64,000 nt of DNA from assembly GCA_036250225.1 (NCBI GenBank), contig JAPZLL010000015.1, positions 1 through 64,000 of the forward strand, given 5' to 3'. Shown piece after piece: positions 48,270 through 59,117 of this stretch. Origin of the DNA: Cercophora sp. LCS_1 (taxonomy: Eukaryota; Ascomycota; Sordariomycetes; Sordariales; Lasiosphaeriaceae). The notes beneath the pieces are model-generated. The model had not been told where the DNA came from and ran no database searches. It saw only the letters and a list, made by a program, of their open reading frames with translations. The first letter of the stretch is position 1. Each line of letters begins with the position of its first letter. Position numbers and translations under genes: made by a program.

Positions 48270-50029
48270 ATGGGCACCGCCCTTCTTGATTTGCCGATCC
48301 CCATCCCGCCGGCGTTGCTGTCTTCAGTCAAGGACCTGAGGCTTTCCACCCTTCTGGTCATCCTAGTGTCAGTACTACTCGTTGTCACACGGATTTTTGG
48401 GTCGAGGAAGGGGAAGCCATGGATCCGCGTAGGACGGTCTCCGGGCTTGTTGGGACTGCGGAGCTTAGCGGCGCGGATGGATTTCTTCAAGCAGGGCCGA
48501 GCCATCGTGAGAGACGGCTATAACAAGGTCAGTCCTATTCATGCCCAAGGTAGCTATTTGCATATGCTTTCCATGGTAAATGACAAAAAACATCTTGCTG
48601 ACGCTGACGACAATTACCATGTGCAGCACAAGGGCGAAAACTTTGTTGTTCAGACGGCAGAAAAGGAGCAGTTTGTAATCGCGCCACGATTTTTGCCCGA
48701 GATTCGTATGCTTCCCGAGACAAAACTCAGTCACGCCCACGTCCTCATGGATTACTGGGTGGGCGAGCACATCGGAGCTGACATCGCCCTCGCGGGCGCC
48801 CAGCACATTGACGCTGTCCGAGGGCCGTTGACAAAGACACTTCGTAAGTGCCTACCTAAGATTGAAGCTGTTTCTTGACTTGGAAGCTGATTCCAGTTTG
48901 TGTGTTAGCTACAACGGTGCCCATCATGCATCGAGAGTACCTCCGGACGAGCGAGAAACTCTTTAGTGCGATACCAAAAGATATTCGTCAGATCAAGGCA
49001 TACGACTTCTGCTACGCCATGATCTCGAGCATGACATCGACCGTCTTCATCGGCGAGGAGCTTACACACCGCGGTGGTTGGAGCGAGATTGTGCAAGAGT
49101 ACTTTCCCGAGGCATGGCGCATTCGAATGGCGCTGAAGCCGTGGCCAAAGAGCATCCGGCCTCTTGTCAAACCAGTGCTGGTGCGCAACAACAAGCTCGA
49201 GGCCATCATTGCGAGGGCCGAGGCCTTTCTCGAGGAGCCGGTCCGCAAACGGCGCGAGTCCAACAACCAGGACACCGACATCCTCAAGTTCCTGGCCGAC
49301 TATGGCGAGTCTCCTCGCAAGATCGGCATGCAGATTGTGGGCATCATCACCGGCGCGCTCAACACGTCTACCTTTGCCCTCACGCAGGCCATCTATGACC
49401 TGTGCACACATCCCGAGTATATTGCCGACATTCGCACCGAGGCAAGAGCAGCTCTGGCAAGCGAGAACATGCAGTGGACGCTGGAGACATGCAAGAAGCT
49501 GCATCTCTTGGATAGCTTTTTGAAGGAGTCCCTGCGTTTGTTTGCGCCTGAAGGCCGTGAGTTCCAGCTCCATCATCCGACATGACCATCCACTGACATG
49601 ATCAAAGTTGCCATCACGCGCAAGGCTACTTCAGCTTTTGGCCTTTCTGACGGCACATGGATTCCCGAGGGTACGTATATTGCAGTGGCAGGAGAAGGTA
49701 TGGCGCGAGACCCCGACTTCTATCCGGACCCAGACACGTTTGATGGCCGCCGCTTTCTCGACAAGAACACAGGGCTACCGCTCGCGCCGGAACGCGAGTT
49801 CCATGGTATTGAGCCAGGCAATGCCATGTGGGGTGCCGGCCGATTGACCTGCCCAGGTCGTCACTTTGCCAGTGTGCTAAGCAAGATGATCATCGCCAAC
49901 CTCGTGTTGCGATACGACATCTCCCTACCTCCCGGACAGACGGAGCTGAGGCCCGGTGCCGAGATGGATGCGAATCTCCTGCCAGATATGACGCAAATGA
50001 TTGTTTTGACAGAGGTCGGTTCTGAATAG
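48270..50029 (+). CDS. Cytochrome P450 (P450-5, ent-kaurene oxidase-like fungal type)
   Basis: The model is 48270..48527, 48627..48843, 48909..49556, 49608..50029, 514 aa, all introns GT-AG and in phase. It has an N-terminal anchor ('LSTLLVILVSVLLVVTRIF'), then 'HKGENFVVQTAEKEQFVI', I-helix 'VGIITGALNTSTFAL', ExxR 'FLKESLRLFAPEG' and heme loop 'WGAGRLTCPGRHFA' with Cys near residue 456. The I-helix has Gly-Ala-Leu-Asn-Thr-Ser where many P450s have AGxxT, a common variation in fungal families. It is paired head to head with P450-4 and followed by the transporter. Together with P450-4 it forms the second P450 group of the cluster. Confidence 0.88.
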
Positions 50030-50580
50030 ACAGGCGTTTAGTCCTAGACAGCCACATTAATTGAGATCTGGATCATCTTTCAATGGGAGATATGCCCCTG
50101 GGTCTCTGCAAGGCGAGAAAGAGGCAGAACGCCGATGCCACAAATACTGGCCCGTGAGTCTGTCATGCACGGCATTTCGCGGTCTCTTGGCTGGCGGGAT
50201 GGGGTCCGGCCGGTGGTGCCACCGCTAGCCAAGCCTTGTTCCCCTGATCTCAATGGTGCCACTTCCAGTCCCCAGGTGCACAAACGCCGACGGCAAGGCG
50301 GCATATGGGTAGATGACAGGATTATCCCGCGCCTCACTGTGCTAATTTTAAACTTGCATCTCATCAATGCGTCTGCGGATTGGCCGATCGGCACCGGCCG
50401 CAATTCCAGTAGTTGGAGCTCCCGTTTCCATTCCTTTCCCGGGAAAGTAGGCAGCCGCCGACCCAGCCCAATGGTCCTAGCCCCCTGCTCCCCAGAGATC
50501 CGTGTTGTGACTAACTGGACGAACTTGCGCGCGGCCTGCGTGGGAGAACTGACAACACCACAACGCGCGGATGTCGAACT
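50030..50580. promoter_or_regulatory. ABC transporter promoter with two motif 2 sites
   Basis: GTGGTGCCAC at 50213-50222 sits in the perfect inverted repeat CGGTGGTGCCACCG. A weaker ATGGTGCCAC lies at 50253-50262. They are about 360 and 320 bp upstream of the transporter start. There is no exact motif 1 copy; GGATCATCTTTCAATGG near 50069 shares only parts of it. Confidence 0.55.
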
Positions 50581-53500
50581 ATGACGCAGCTACGGCAAGA
50601 GTCGCCGCCGCCATGCTCGATCGTGTTCCAAGACGCCTGGGGACCCCAGATCGATGGATGCGGTGACAACTTTGACTTGACGCTTCTTTACCAAGAAGTT
50701 GTCCTCTTCATCGGGCCTTTGACTGCTGCCATCGTCCTGGCTGTGATTCGGGACTGGCAGCTGATGGGGCGCCGAGTTGTTATCGGCTCTCCTGTGCTAC
50801 ACCTGCTCAAACAAGTAAGGTCCTCCTTTCTGCTACCAAACCAACATTCGGATGGCTGAGTATCGAGTGTGCTGACTGACAGCCATCGTCCCGCCTCACA
50901 GGGCGGTTTCATGCTGTTGATCGCCTCACATGCTGCCCTCTTGGCCGTTCAGATAACGCTGAGGACTTCCCTCACGCGAGCAACCATATCGGCGTCCGCC
51001 CTGGGCATCTCCGGTGCCGCCATCCTCCAGCTCACATCGCATCTCGAACACAGGAGATCGGTACGAGCGTCATCGGTCCTTATCCTCTACCTGAGCTACG
51101 CCACCGTTGCAGAAGCGCTACGTGCCCGCACGCTCTGGTCCATACCGAACAACACAGCCGTCTCTGCGACGCAGTCCGTCGTCCCGGTCGTCAAGGCCAT
51201 CATCTTGGGCCTTGAGCTCTGCCGCAAGCAAGTTGGGCCCGGCTATGGCCGCCGGCTTACCCCAGATGAGCAGGCCAGCATTGTTTCGCGCATGTTGATC
51301 TGGTGGATGCTTCCCGTGCTTCGGTCAGGACAGCAAAAGACGCCGCTGGCACCCGAGTCTTTACCAGACATTGAACACACGTTGACGAAAGCGAGTGACG
51401 CCAAGTGTTCATGCTGTGATGACAAGAAAGACAGCAGGGGAAGGCGAGAGGAGCTCATAGATGACGTGCTGATCGGGTCGTCCATCTTCGGCCACATCTG
51501 GGCGACCCGTAGGTGGCTCGTCCTCAGCGCCATTCCACCCCGGCTCGCCTACACGGGGTTCCTTTTTGCCCAGCCATTTCTCATCCACAAAGCCACGAAC
51601 TGGCTCGCAGCGCCGTTGGATACCAACACGTACAGGTCCGGTGCTGGTCTTGTTGCTGCCTACGCCATTGTATACATAGGCCTCGGGGTAAGATCACTCC
51701 CTTTCTTCTCTTCTCTTTTCTGGGACGATATTGATCATGGCTGATCTCGGTAAGATGTGTAGGTTTCGCAAGCTCTGTATCGCCAATACACAGCCAGGTC
51801 CATTACCGCCGTCCGGGCCGATCTGGTCACCAAGATCCAAAGCCACAGCTTGAAGCTAAATGCATCGTCTTCGGCAGCACAGGATTCGGCATCCACCTTG
51901 ATGAGCGCCGATGTCGAACGGTTTGCAACAGGGACACGCAACATGCACGAGGCATGGGCGTCCCCGATCGAACTCGGCATCGGCCTGTTCATCCTCCGAG
52001 CCCAAATCGGTCTGGCCACAGCGGCGGCGGCAGGCCTAACGGTCGTCTTCGTGGCGCTTACAGGCCTCATTGCTGGATCGGCGGGCAAGCGGCAGAATGA
52101 GTGGCTCAAAGGGATGGAGGAGCGTATCACCGGCACCACACAGGCCCTCAAAGCCATTAGGGGCATCAGGATGACGGGCGCATCCTCGGTAGTGCGCCGC
52201 GATATCTTGGCTCTTCGGAGGGCCGAGGTGCGCAGGATGCGCCGGTTTCGTCAGGTGATGATGATCGTGCTGTGGTCCATGTTTATCCCCGTCATCATGG
52301 GACCAGTACTCGCCTTCACTGTATACAACGTGTACGTGGGTCCCGCGACGGGCGTCGTCCTCACACCTGCCATGGTGTTCCAAGCCCTGACCATCCTGGG
52401 CATCTTTGGCAACAGCATTGCACTGCTGCTCGAGAGTTCCGTCAATATCGTTACTGCTGGCGCTTCCCTGATGCGCATCCAAGCTTTTCTTCTAGGGGCC
52501 AATACGCGCCAGGACAAACGCTCGCTTCTCCCGGGAAGCAACTCGCGTCTCGCCACCGGGGAGGACGATGACAACGACGACACCGATGACGATGATCCTC
52601 TCCTTCTCCGTCCTCGGGAGAAGCGACAGCACAATCGCGATGTCTCCGACCCGGCCTCGCTCCGGCGCAAGCTCAGTAGCAACCCTAGCATGCTGCGACT
52701 GACCCGGGCTTGCGCAGGGTGGAGTACTGACGGGCCGATGGTGGTGAGCAATGCCAATCTGTCGGCGAGCGGGCCGACCATTGTGGCCGTAGTGGGGCCG
52801 ACGGGAAGCGGCAAGACGACGCTGTTGCGCATGCTGCTGGGCGAGACGGAGCACAGCGAGGGCATCATTGGCATCACGAGCCGACGGATTGCGTACTGCA
52901 GCCAGACGCCCTGGCTAACACATGCCAGCGTGCGCGAGAACATTGTTGGTTCGGAGGGCGCGTTTGATCATGATTGGTATAACGCGGTGCTTCGCGCAAC
53001 GGCGCTTGCTCGAGATGTGGGCATGATGGCGGCTGGCGACGCGACCCGTGTGGGGAATTCTGGGAGCAGTTTGAGCGGAGGCCAAAAGAAGAGAATCGCC
53101 CTCGCCCGCGCTGTCTACTGCAGGGCACCCATCTTCATCCTCGACGACCCGTTCAATGGTTTGGATGGTCGTACCGAAACCGCAGTGTTGGACGCGCTGT
53201 TTGGGCCCCAGGGCTTGCTGCGAACGCGTCACCCCGCACTGGTCGTGTGGGCCACGAGCGCAGTCAAGCAAGCCAAGTTCGCCGACCGCGTCATTTCCTT
53301 GACGGATTCCGGCGACGTGCGAAAGCGAGATTCCCTCCTGGCATCCTTCCGACAGCCAGCAAATTCGTCTTGGCTCGACATTGAATCGCCGGGCGAGTCG
53401 GGTGATTCTGGGCGCGAGAGCCAGGAATGGGCGACACTGACAGCGACCAAGTCCCCGCGATTGAGCGCCATCGAGCTTTTCGAGGGCATTGTCGTCGGAC

Positions 53501-55533
53501 AACATGATCAGCCATCGTCAACGGTAGCATCAGAAGCAGCAATTAGGGAGGATGGAGAAGCCCAGGCATCCGGAAAAGACCCCGCAGCTTATCGATACTA
53601 CATTGGCGGTGGCGGAAGGCGCAAATTCCTCGTCTTCTTGGTCGTGATTTCCCTTTTTATCGGCGCGTCCATGGTTGCCCGTGAGTTCTCCGCAATTGAC
53701 ACACAGAAATATCTCGAATAATTTGTCATAGTTGCTGACTGTTTACTGCGCAGAGGTATGGGCTGTCAGATGGGCCCAGAACAACGTCGTCGACCCGACC
53801 CGATTTCAGGGGCTCTACATCGGCGTCTATTTTGCTTTGGGGGGTCTCCAGCTTGTCTCGTGGAGTGCTGCAGGCCTGTTTTTCATCTTTGTCATTGCTG
53901 AAAAGGCTGCCGATCGCTGCCATGCCGCACTGCTGGACACGGTTCTCAGCACACCCATGTCATTCCTAGACGCCACGGCAACCGGCAAAACCATCAACCG
54001 CTTCAGCCAGGACCTACAGCTCATCGACACGGAGCTTCCGTACAACTTGTTGGGGGCTGTGACGCAGGCACTGGGGGCGATTGGGCAGTGCGCAATCATA
54101 GTTTACGGTGCGCCATGGTCTGGACTCGCCATTCCGCTGGTCGCCGTGGCTGTGTACTGGCTCCAGCGCGCCTATCTGCCCACATCACGGCAGCTGCGTG
54201 TGCTGGAGATCGAGGCCAAGGCGCCGCTCTTCTCACAGCTGTTGGAGACGCTTGCTGGGCTGCCGACAATCCGCGCAATGCGCTGGCAAGCTGTCTACGC
54301 GCGCAAGAATCGCGCCGCTGTCGCTGCTAGCCAGAAACCGTTTTTCTTGCTCTTTTGTGCCCAGAATTGGCTCAATCTCGTTCTCGACCTGATCACGGCC
54401 GGGCTTGCCGTGGCCATCATGGCCATTGGTGTGGCTACGCGGTCTTCTAGTGCCGGGTCGACCTTGGGTTTGGCTCTCTTTGGTGCCTCAAGTTTTGGTG
54501 CCTCGGCCAAGAACGTCATCCAGCATTGGACCCAGCTCGAGATCAGCATGGGCGCAATCGAGCGTGTACGAGCTTTCACCGCCGAGACCGATTCGGAGAA
54601 GAATGACGGAGGCGGCGGCCAAAGTGGGTGTAATGCTTTTTCTGGACAGGGGCAAGGCACGATTACATTCGTTGGTGTCTCTGCAAGATACACGTATGCA
54701 ACTCTTTTGTTTCGCGTTTCGGTTGTTTTTTCCATGTCGTGCTGACTCCTCTTCCAGACCGTCTTTGCCCCTGGTACTCCGGGACATCTCGCTTGACATT
54801 CAACCGGGCCAGCGATATGCCATCTGCGGCAGGACAGGGAGGTACGTTGTTCATCAAGATGCACCACAGGATTCAAGCTAAACCAAACAGTGGCAAGAGC
54901 TCCTTGCTCAGTGCCCTCCTACGTCTCCTTCCTCTGGAAAAAGGCCGGATCCTTGTCGACGGCGTCGACATTTGTACCCTCGCAGACCCGGACGCAGTGC
55001 GCTCGCGCTTCATCACGCTGCCCCAGGACCCTGTGCTCATTGGCGGCACTGTGAGACACAATTTGCAGTTGTATTTGAGCCACGACGACAAAGAGAAGCA
55101 AAGCTCAGACGAAGAGCTATCTGCAGCGCTGGAAACCTTTGGTCTCTGGGACGTAATCCAGCGCAAGGGTGGGCTAGATGCGGACATGACCGAGGATCTG
55201 CTCTCTCACGGCCAGCGCCAGCTCTTTTGCTTTGCCCGGGCGACCCTGCTACGGGGAGGGAACACCGTGCTGCTAGACGAGCCCACGAGCCAAGCGGACC
55301 GAGCCACCGAGAAGATCATGGAGGCTGCCGTCCGGGACCGCTTCGGGGACGGTAGCCGCACCATTCTATGCATTGCTCATCGACTAAGCACAATCCTAGA
55401 GTTCGATACGGTGCTGGTGATGGATGGAGGCGCCATTGTGGAACGAGGGAGCCCGAGAGCCTTGATCCGAAACCGCTCTTCGTTGTTTGCCGGGCTCATG
55501 CGCAGCCAGGTCCAACAGGAAAAACGGCATTAG
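50581..55533 (+). CDS. ABC transporter, ABCC (MRP) type, full-length
   Basis: The model is 50581..50814, 50902..51687, 51763..53680, 53754..54693, 54758..54841, 54891..55533, 1534 aa, all junctions in phase. The N-terminus has extra membrane segments (TMD0-like), then TMD1-NBD1-TMD2-NBD2. NBD1 (about 680-900): Walker A 'GPTGSGKTT', signature 'LSGGQKKR', Walker B 'FILDDPFNGLD' with Asp in place of the catalytic Glu, as often seen in ABCC NBD1. NBD2 (about 1310-1530): Walker A 'GRTGSGKSS', Walker B 'VLLDEPTSQAD', but the signature is 'LLSHGQRQ', missing one Gly. ABCC pumps export conjugates, peptides and drugs. In this cluster it is the obvious candidate for product export and self-resistance. 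It is separated from the decarboxylase by 130 bp, convergent. Confidence 0.92.
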
Positions 55534-55663
55534 AAGTTCCCTACGCATCGCACCTATCTAGACCGCACCCATCTTGGCTCTATAAAGCATATATTTTCGT
55601 TTCCGTACTCACGTCCAAGCCCTTAGCCACCCTCCTCCTGTTCACGCATTTCTTTGCACGCAC

Positions 55664-57074
55664 TCAGATTTTGCTCTGCCCCGAACCAGGCGTCTTGACC
55701 AACCGCGACACAGCCATTTCCAAGTCAGCCACAAGTTCGTCACACCGCTCAACCGACATGCCCTCCCGCACCACAACACGAAGCACACTAAGCCTCTCGG
55801 CGTTCGGCGCCATCGTATACGCCGGCACCATCCAACCCTTTTTCCTCCTTAGTTCCATCGCAATGGCAAACTCATCAAACCCAAACTCCTCCTTTGGATC
55901 AAGCCGAAATACAACCACCGGTAGTCCCGCTCCGCCCTTCCCAGACAAAACAACAAAACACCCCATCTCGTCCAACTTGCTCCCTAAATACCCCGCCACC
56001 TCAACTAAATCAAGCATGATCTTCCTATACCCCTCCCTCCCAAGACTGACCAACCGAAAATACTGCCCAACAACATGCGACGCCCCCCTCGAGAAATTCA
56101 ACGTAAACGTCGTCTGCCCCTTAGCCCCGAGATAATTCATCCCCATCACCATATCCCTTGGTAAATCCTCCTCGCCCCGCCAAACTACCCACCCAACACC
56201 CGCGTACACAAGCCCGTACTTGTGACCAGAAACATTGATCGACACGACCTTTTCAAGCCGAAAATCCCACGCCAACTCTGGCTGGACGAATGGTGCTACG
56301 AATCCGCCCGACGCGGCGTCAACGTGGATCGGCACGTCGAGATTGTGGGATACAAGTACGTCGTTGAGGGCTTTGACATCTTCGTATTCGCCCGTGTAGG
56401 TAGTCCCGAGGATGGCACAGATACCGATTGTGCTGTCGTCAATGAGCGAGACAGCTGCGAGGGGGTCGAGTGTCCACCGCGTGATGGTACAGGGGACGTA
56501 TCTGGGGGTGATGTTGAAATAGGAGGCTGCTTTTTTCCACGAGACGTGGACGGCCGTGCTCATGATCAGGTTGGGTTTGGCCATCGGAGGGGTTGGGTGT
56601 TTGGCGAGCCAGCGGCGTTTTAGGGCGAGGACGGCGAGGAGGATGGCTTCCGAGGAGCCGATTGTGCTGGTGCCGATTGCAGGGGCCGGGCACGGCGCGT
56701 GGAAGAGGTCGGCGAGCATGTTGAGGCAGCGTTGGTGGATGGCGGTTGTGGCGGGGTACGAGGTGTGGTTGGCCATGTTTTTGTTTAGGGTGGTGAGGAT
56801 GAGGGAGTTGGCGGGGGAGGGCATTTGGGTTGTTACGAATGTTCCGAGGCTTTGGGTCATGAGTTGATGGCTTGTTTTGTTAGGTATGTGTTGGGGAGGC
56901 AGGTTGGACTCACTTGAGGGCTGGGTCTCCATCGCTCCCAAGTTCGTCTTCTATCAGACGCTGGGCGATATTCTCTGGTATTCCTCTGTGGGGTATCTTG
57001 TTCCCGGTTTCTTGATTGGAACATTGGTGTTGACTGTCACTGTCCACGAATTTGTCGCCATCATCGGTCTCCAT
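55664..57074 (-). CDS. PLP-dependent decarboxylase, glutamate decarboxylase (GadB) type
   Basis: The model is complement(55664..56870, 56914..57074), 455 aa, with a short 43-nt intron. The first exon supplies the N-terminal 'IPENIAQRLIEDELGSDG' expected for GAD; without it the protein would be short (E. coli GadB is 466 aa). Landmarks: 'TSTIGSSEAILLA', 'PIHVDAASGGFVAPF' (Asp and Ala of the PLP site), and the PLP lysine in 'NVSGHKYGLVYAGVGWVVWR'. The family removes the alpha-carboxyl of Glu to give GABA. The destruxin cluster enzyme DtxS4 is reported to act on Asp to give beta-alanine. Here it may feed the fourth NRPS module, which lacks Asp235. A motif 1 copy lies 159 bp upstream. Confidence 0.88.
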
Positions 57075-57232
57075 CTTTTCTGATTCGGTTGGTTAAAACG
57101 AAATGCGTCGAAATATGGTTTTGAGGGTGCACCAATAGCATGTCCGGATGTTGATCAAGACTCATGGGCGGTAAACTTAGTATCGATGCAAGCAGGCTGT
57201 TTACCTAGGTAGTTTCGGTATACATAGAATGG

Positions 57233-57245
57233 GATCCTTCAATCC
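57233..57245 (+). promoter_or_regulatory. Cluster motif 1 (exact copy) upstream of the decarboxylase
   Basis: The sequence GATCCTTCAATCC lies in the 218-bp gap between the 3' end of the C2H2 gene and the start of the GAD-like gene, 159 bp before that start. It is identical to the copies at 40842 and 48012. Confidence 0.65.
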
Positions 57246-57292
57246 TCGAAACTCCATTAGCCCGTGTTGGCTTTCACCGCTCTGCCCTCTAC

Positions 57293-58099
57293 CTATCCAA
57301 CCGAACCATCCTTTGCAGTCCCGCGACTTGGCCTGGCTCTCCCATTGGAGTACCGACGAATACGATTGCAACTTCCTCTCTCCAGATGAGTATTGCGGGC
57401 CGTTGTTCTACTAAAGACGGCACCGCAGCGCGGACACGTACACTCTGGTCTTTGTTTCGACTTTTCCTTGCGGTGGCGTCGGAGGTTGCTAGCCGTTGTA
57501 AACTTTCGTCCATTACACCCGTGCTCCCAGCAGCGAAGATGGTCATCAGACTGATTCACCCCTTTGTGTTGTTTGGCATCATGACTGGTACCAGCGGCAT
57601 TTGCTAGAGATGATGCAGAAAGGTCAGGTGTAACATGCAGATGATGCGGTTCTTGCTGCGTAGAACTTGAAGTAGCGTCGAATTGGGTGTTGATGAGATG
57701 GTTCGGCGTGGTTTCATGGTAGTAGTAGAATATGTCGCCGCTTCCGCTGCTGTCGTCTTCCTCGCTTTCCATGTCGTCCGAGTATGAGTCTCCATCATCA
57801 TCATCTTCAACTTCATCTTCATCCTCGTCATCATCGTCATCCTCGTCATCATCGTAGTCTCCCTGCTCATCCTCGATGCCGTTTTCCGTTCCCATATGCA
57901 GTAAAGTCGTGTTCATCCAAGCCGGCTCTTGAGTGTGTATACTCGGAGAAGGTGAGAGGTATGCGTTGCCGTTGGTAGACCTAGCATTTCCCTCACGATG
58001 GAGAAGGCTCATGACGTTCATTACACTTTGGAACAAGTGTAGGTCTTCTTGCGCCATTGAGTCTGCCCCGTTGTTCTGGGTAGCTTTCCCCGATTCCAT
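57293..58099 (-). CDS. C2H2-type zinc finger transcription factor
   Basis: A single exon of 268 aa from ATG 58099. The frame is open back to 58375 but upstream residues look untranslated. Order: an N-terminal region with a leucine-rich helix ('LFQSVMNVMSLLHRE'), a long Asp/Glu run coded at about 57790-57865, a Ser/Tyr-rich linker, then two C-terminal fingers. Finger 1 is 'CWEHGCNGRKFTTASNLRRH', whose second His is displaced. Finger 2 is 'CPRCGAVFSRTTARNTH' closed by a Cys (C2HC). A basic tail follows ('RIRRYSNGR'). This atypical finger pair recurs in fungal cluster-associated proteins. Its own upstream region has motif 2 repeats and no motif 1. Tandem asymmetric sites such as motif 1 suit a finger protein, so it is my favoured candidate to bind it (inference). 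Confidence 0.82.
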   Translation of the reverse strand: MESGKATQNNGADSMAQEDLHLFQSVMNVMSLLHREGNARSTNGNAYLSPSPSIHTQEPAWMNTTLLHMGTENGIEDEQGDYDDDEDDDDDEDEDEVEDDDDGDSYSDDMESEEDDSSGSGDIFYYYHETTPNHLINTQFDATSSSTQQEPHHLHVTPDLSASSLANAAGTSHDAKQHKGVNQSDDHLRCWEHGCNGRKFTTASNLRRHRKEKSKQRPECTCPRCGAVFSRTTARNTHLERGSCNRIRRYSNGRARPSRGTAKDGSVG

Positions 58100-58560
58100 G
58101 ATGGAGAGAGAGTCACTGTATAACGAGGATAAGTCTTGATTCCCCCTGGGAGATAACGAGATATGCAGGCGAATAGGCAGGTAAGATGGGTCATCGGGAT
58201 AGCGACAACATAATTTGGGATTACTGAACACCTCGAGCTTATTGTAACTAAAGTACCTTAAGGCTGCATGGGTGCCAAGACCCAAACCAATTGTTCGCGC
58301 GTTGATGATTGCCTGGTGGTGCAACCAAGGTGGCACAGTGGAGATGCCATTGCACCTTGACTCGGTTGACCACACACTATCCTGTTAGTTTATGCGGAGT
58401 ATTCAGGTAATCATTCCAAACATTTTTGTAAATAGTTTTTGTTTCGAAATTGGTTTCCTAATATGATATGAGAATATAAGATTCAGTGATGCGCTTGATG
58501 TGGTGCCACCAGCCCACTGCCGTGGTGCCACCGTGGTGGCACTAGCACGTAGGAACTGTA
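58100..58560. promoter_or_regulatory. C2H2 gene upstream region with clustered motif 2 sites
   Basis: Two exact inverted repeats, GTGGTGCCAC at 58500-58509 and 58522-58531, are 22 bp apart. They are followed by a half-matching GTGGTGGCAC at 58533-58542 and preceded by GGTGGCACAGTGG near 58329. This is the densest group of motif 2 in the window. The upper sites lie about 400 bp from the chosen ATG, or about 125 bp if translation begins at 58375. Confidence 0.55.
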
Positions 58561-59117
58561 TCTAGGCGTTTTTCCCCAAGAGTAGCTAAACCAATAAGAT
58601 CACTGCGTTGTATTTTGCTGTTTTATTACCGGGGGTATCCAGGTGTAAAGCTCATTCAGTTAGGGAGACGCAATAATTGGACAGTCTCTATACCTTTCCC
58701 TGTTAGTCGATTTACGCGAGAACAATATCATTTTCTGCTACCTCAAGTACATCCCAATCAATACTGGTTATCTTTGCTAAACCCCTTCGAAATGCTAGGT
58801 CCCCATCACATTCTACCAATATAATACTCCGACTTTCAATATATCCATATCCATTAATATGAGAAATATTTCCGTAGTTCATATTTCCTTAGTTATTAGT
58901 AGTATTGAGGTATATAGTTTAGCTTAGAAGCCGAAATCCGTTCCTTAGACTCCTATTAAAAGTATATAATATGGGGTAAATATTGCCGCCCATTGTTGGG
59001 TTCACTCGCGCTAATGTGTATCTCGTCGTCGAGTAGAACGAAAGTAACATTGTCGACCTTTGTATCTTGATGCTTCTAAAAATCTTGAGCAGGTAGTTGT
59101 ATTCGTTTTCGACCTTG
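58560..59117. repeat. AT-rich tract without genes, possibly decayed repeat
   Basis: From about 58570 to 58990 the sequence is markedly richer in A and T than its neighbours. Runs such as ATATATCC, TTATTAGTAG and TATATAATATGG occur, and no open frame has a domain. Composition like this in fungi often marks transposon remains altered by repeat-induced point mutation. I cannot name an element. It separates the cluster from the NRPS fragment and the HET gene. Confidence 0.4.
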
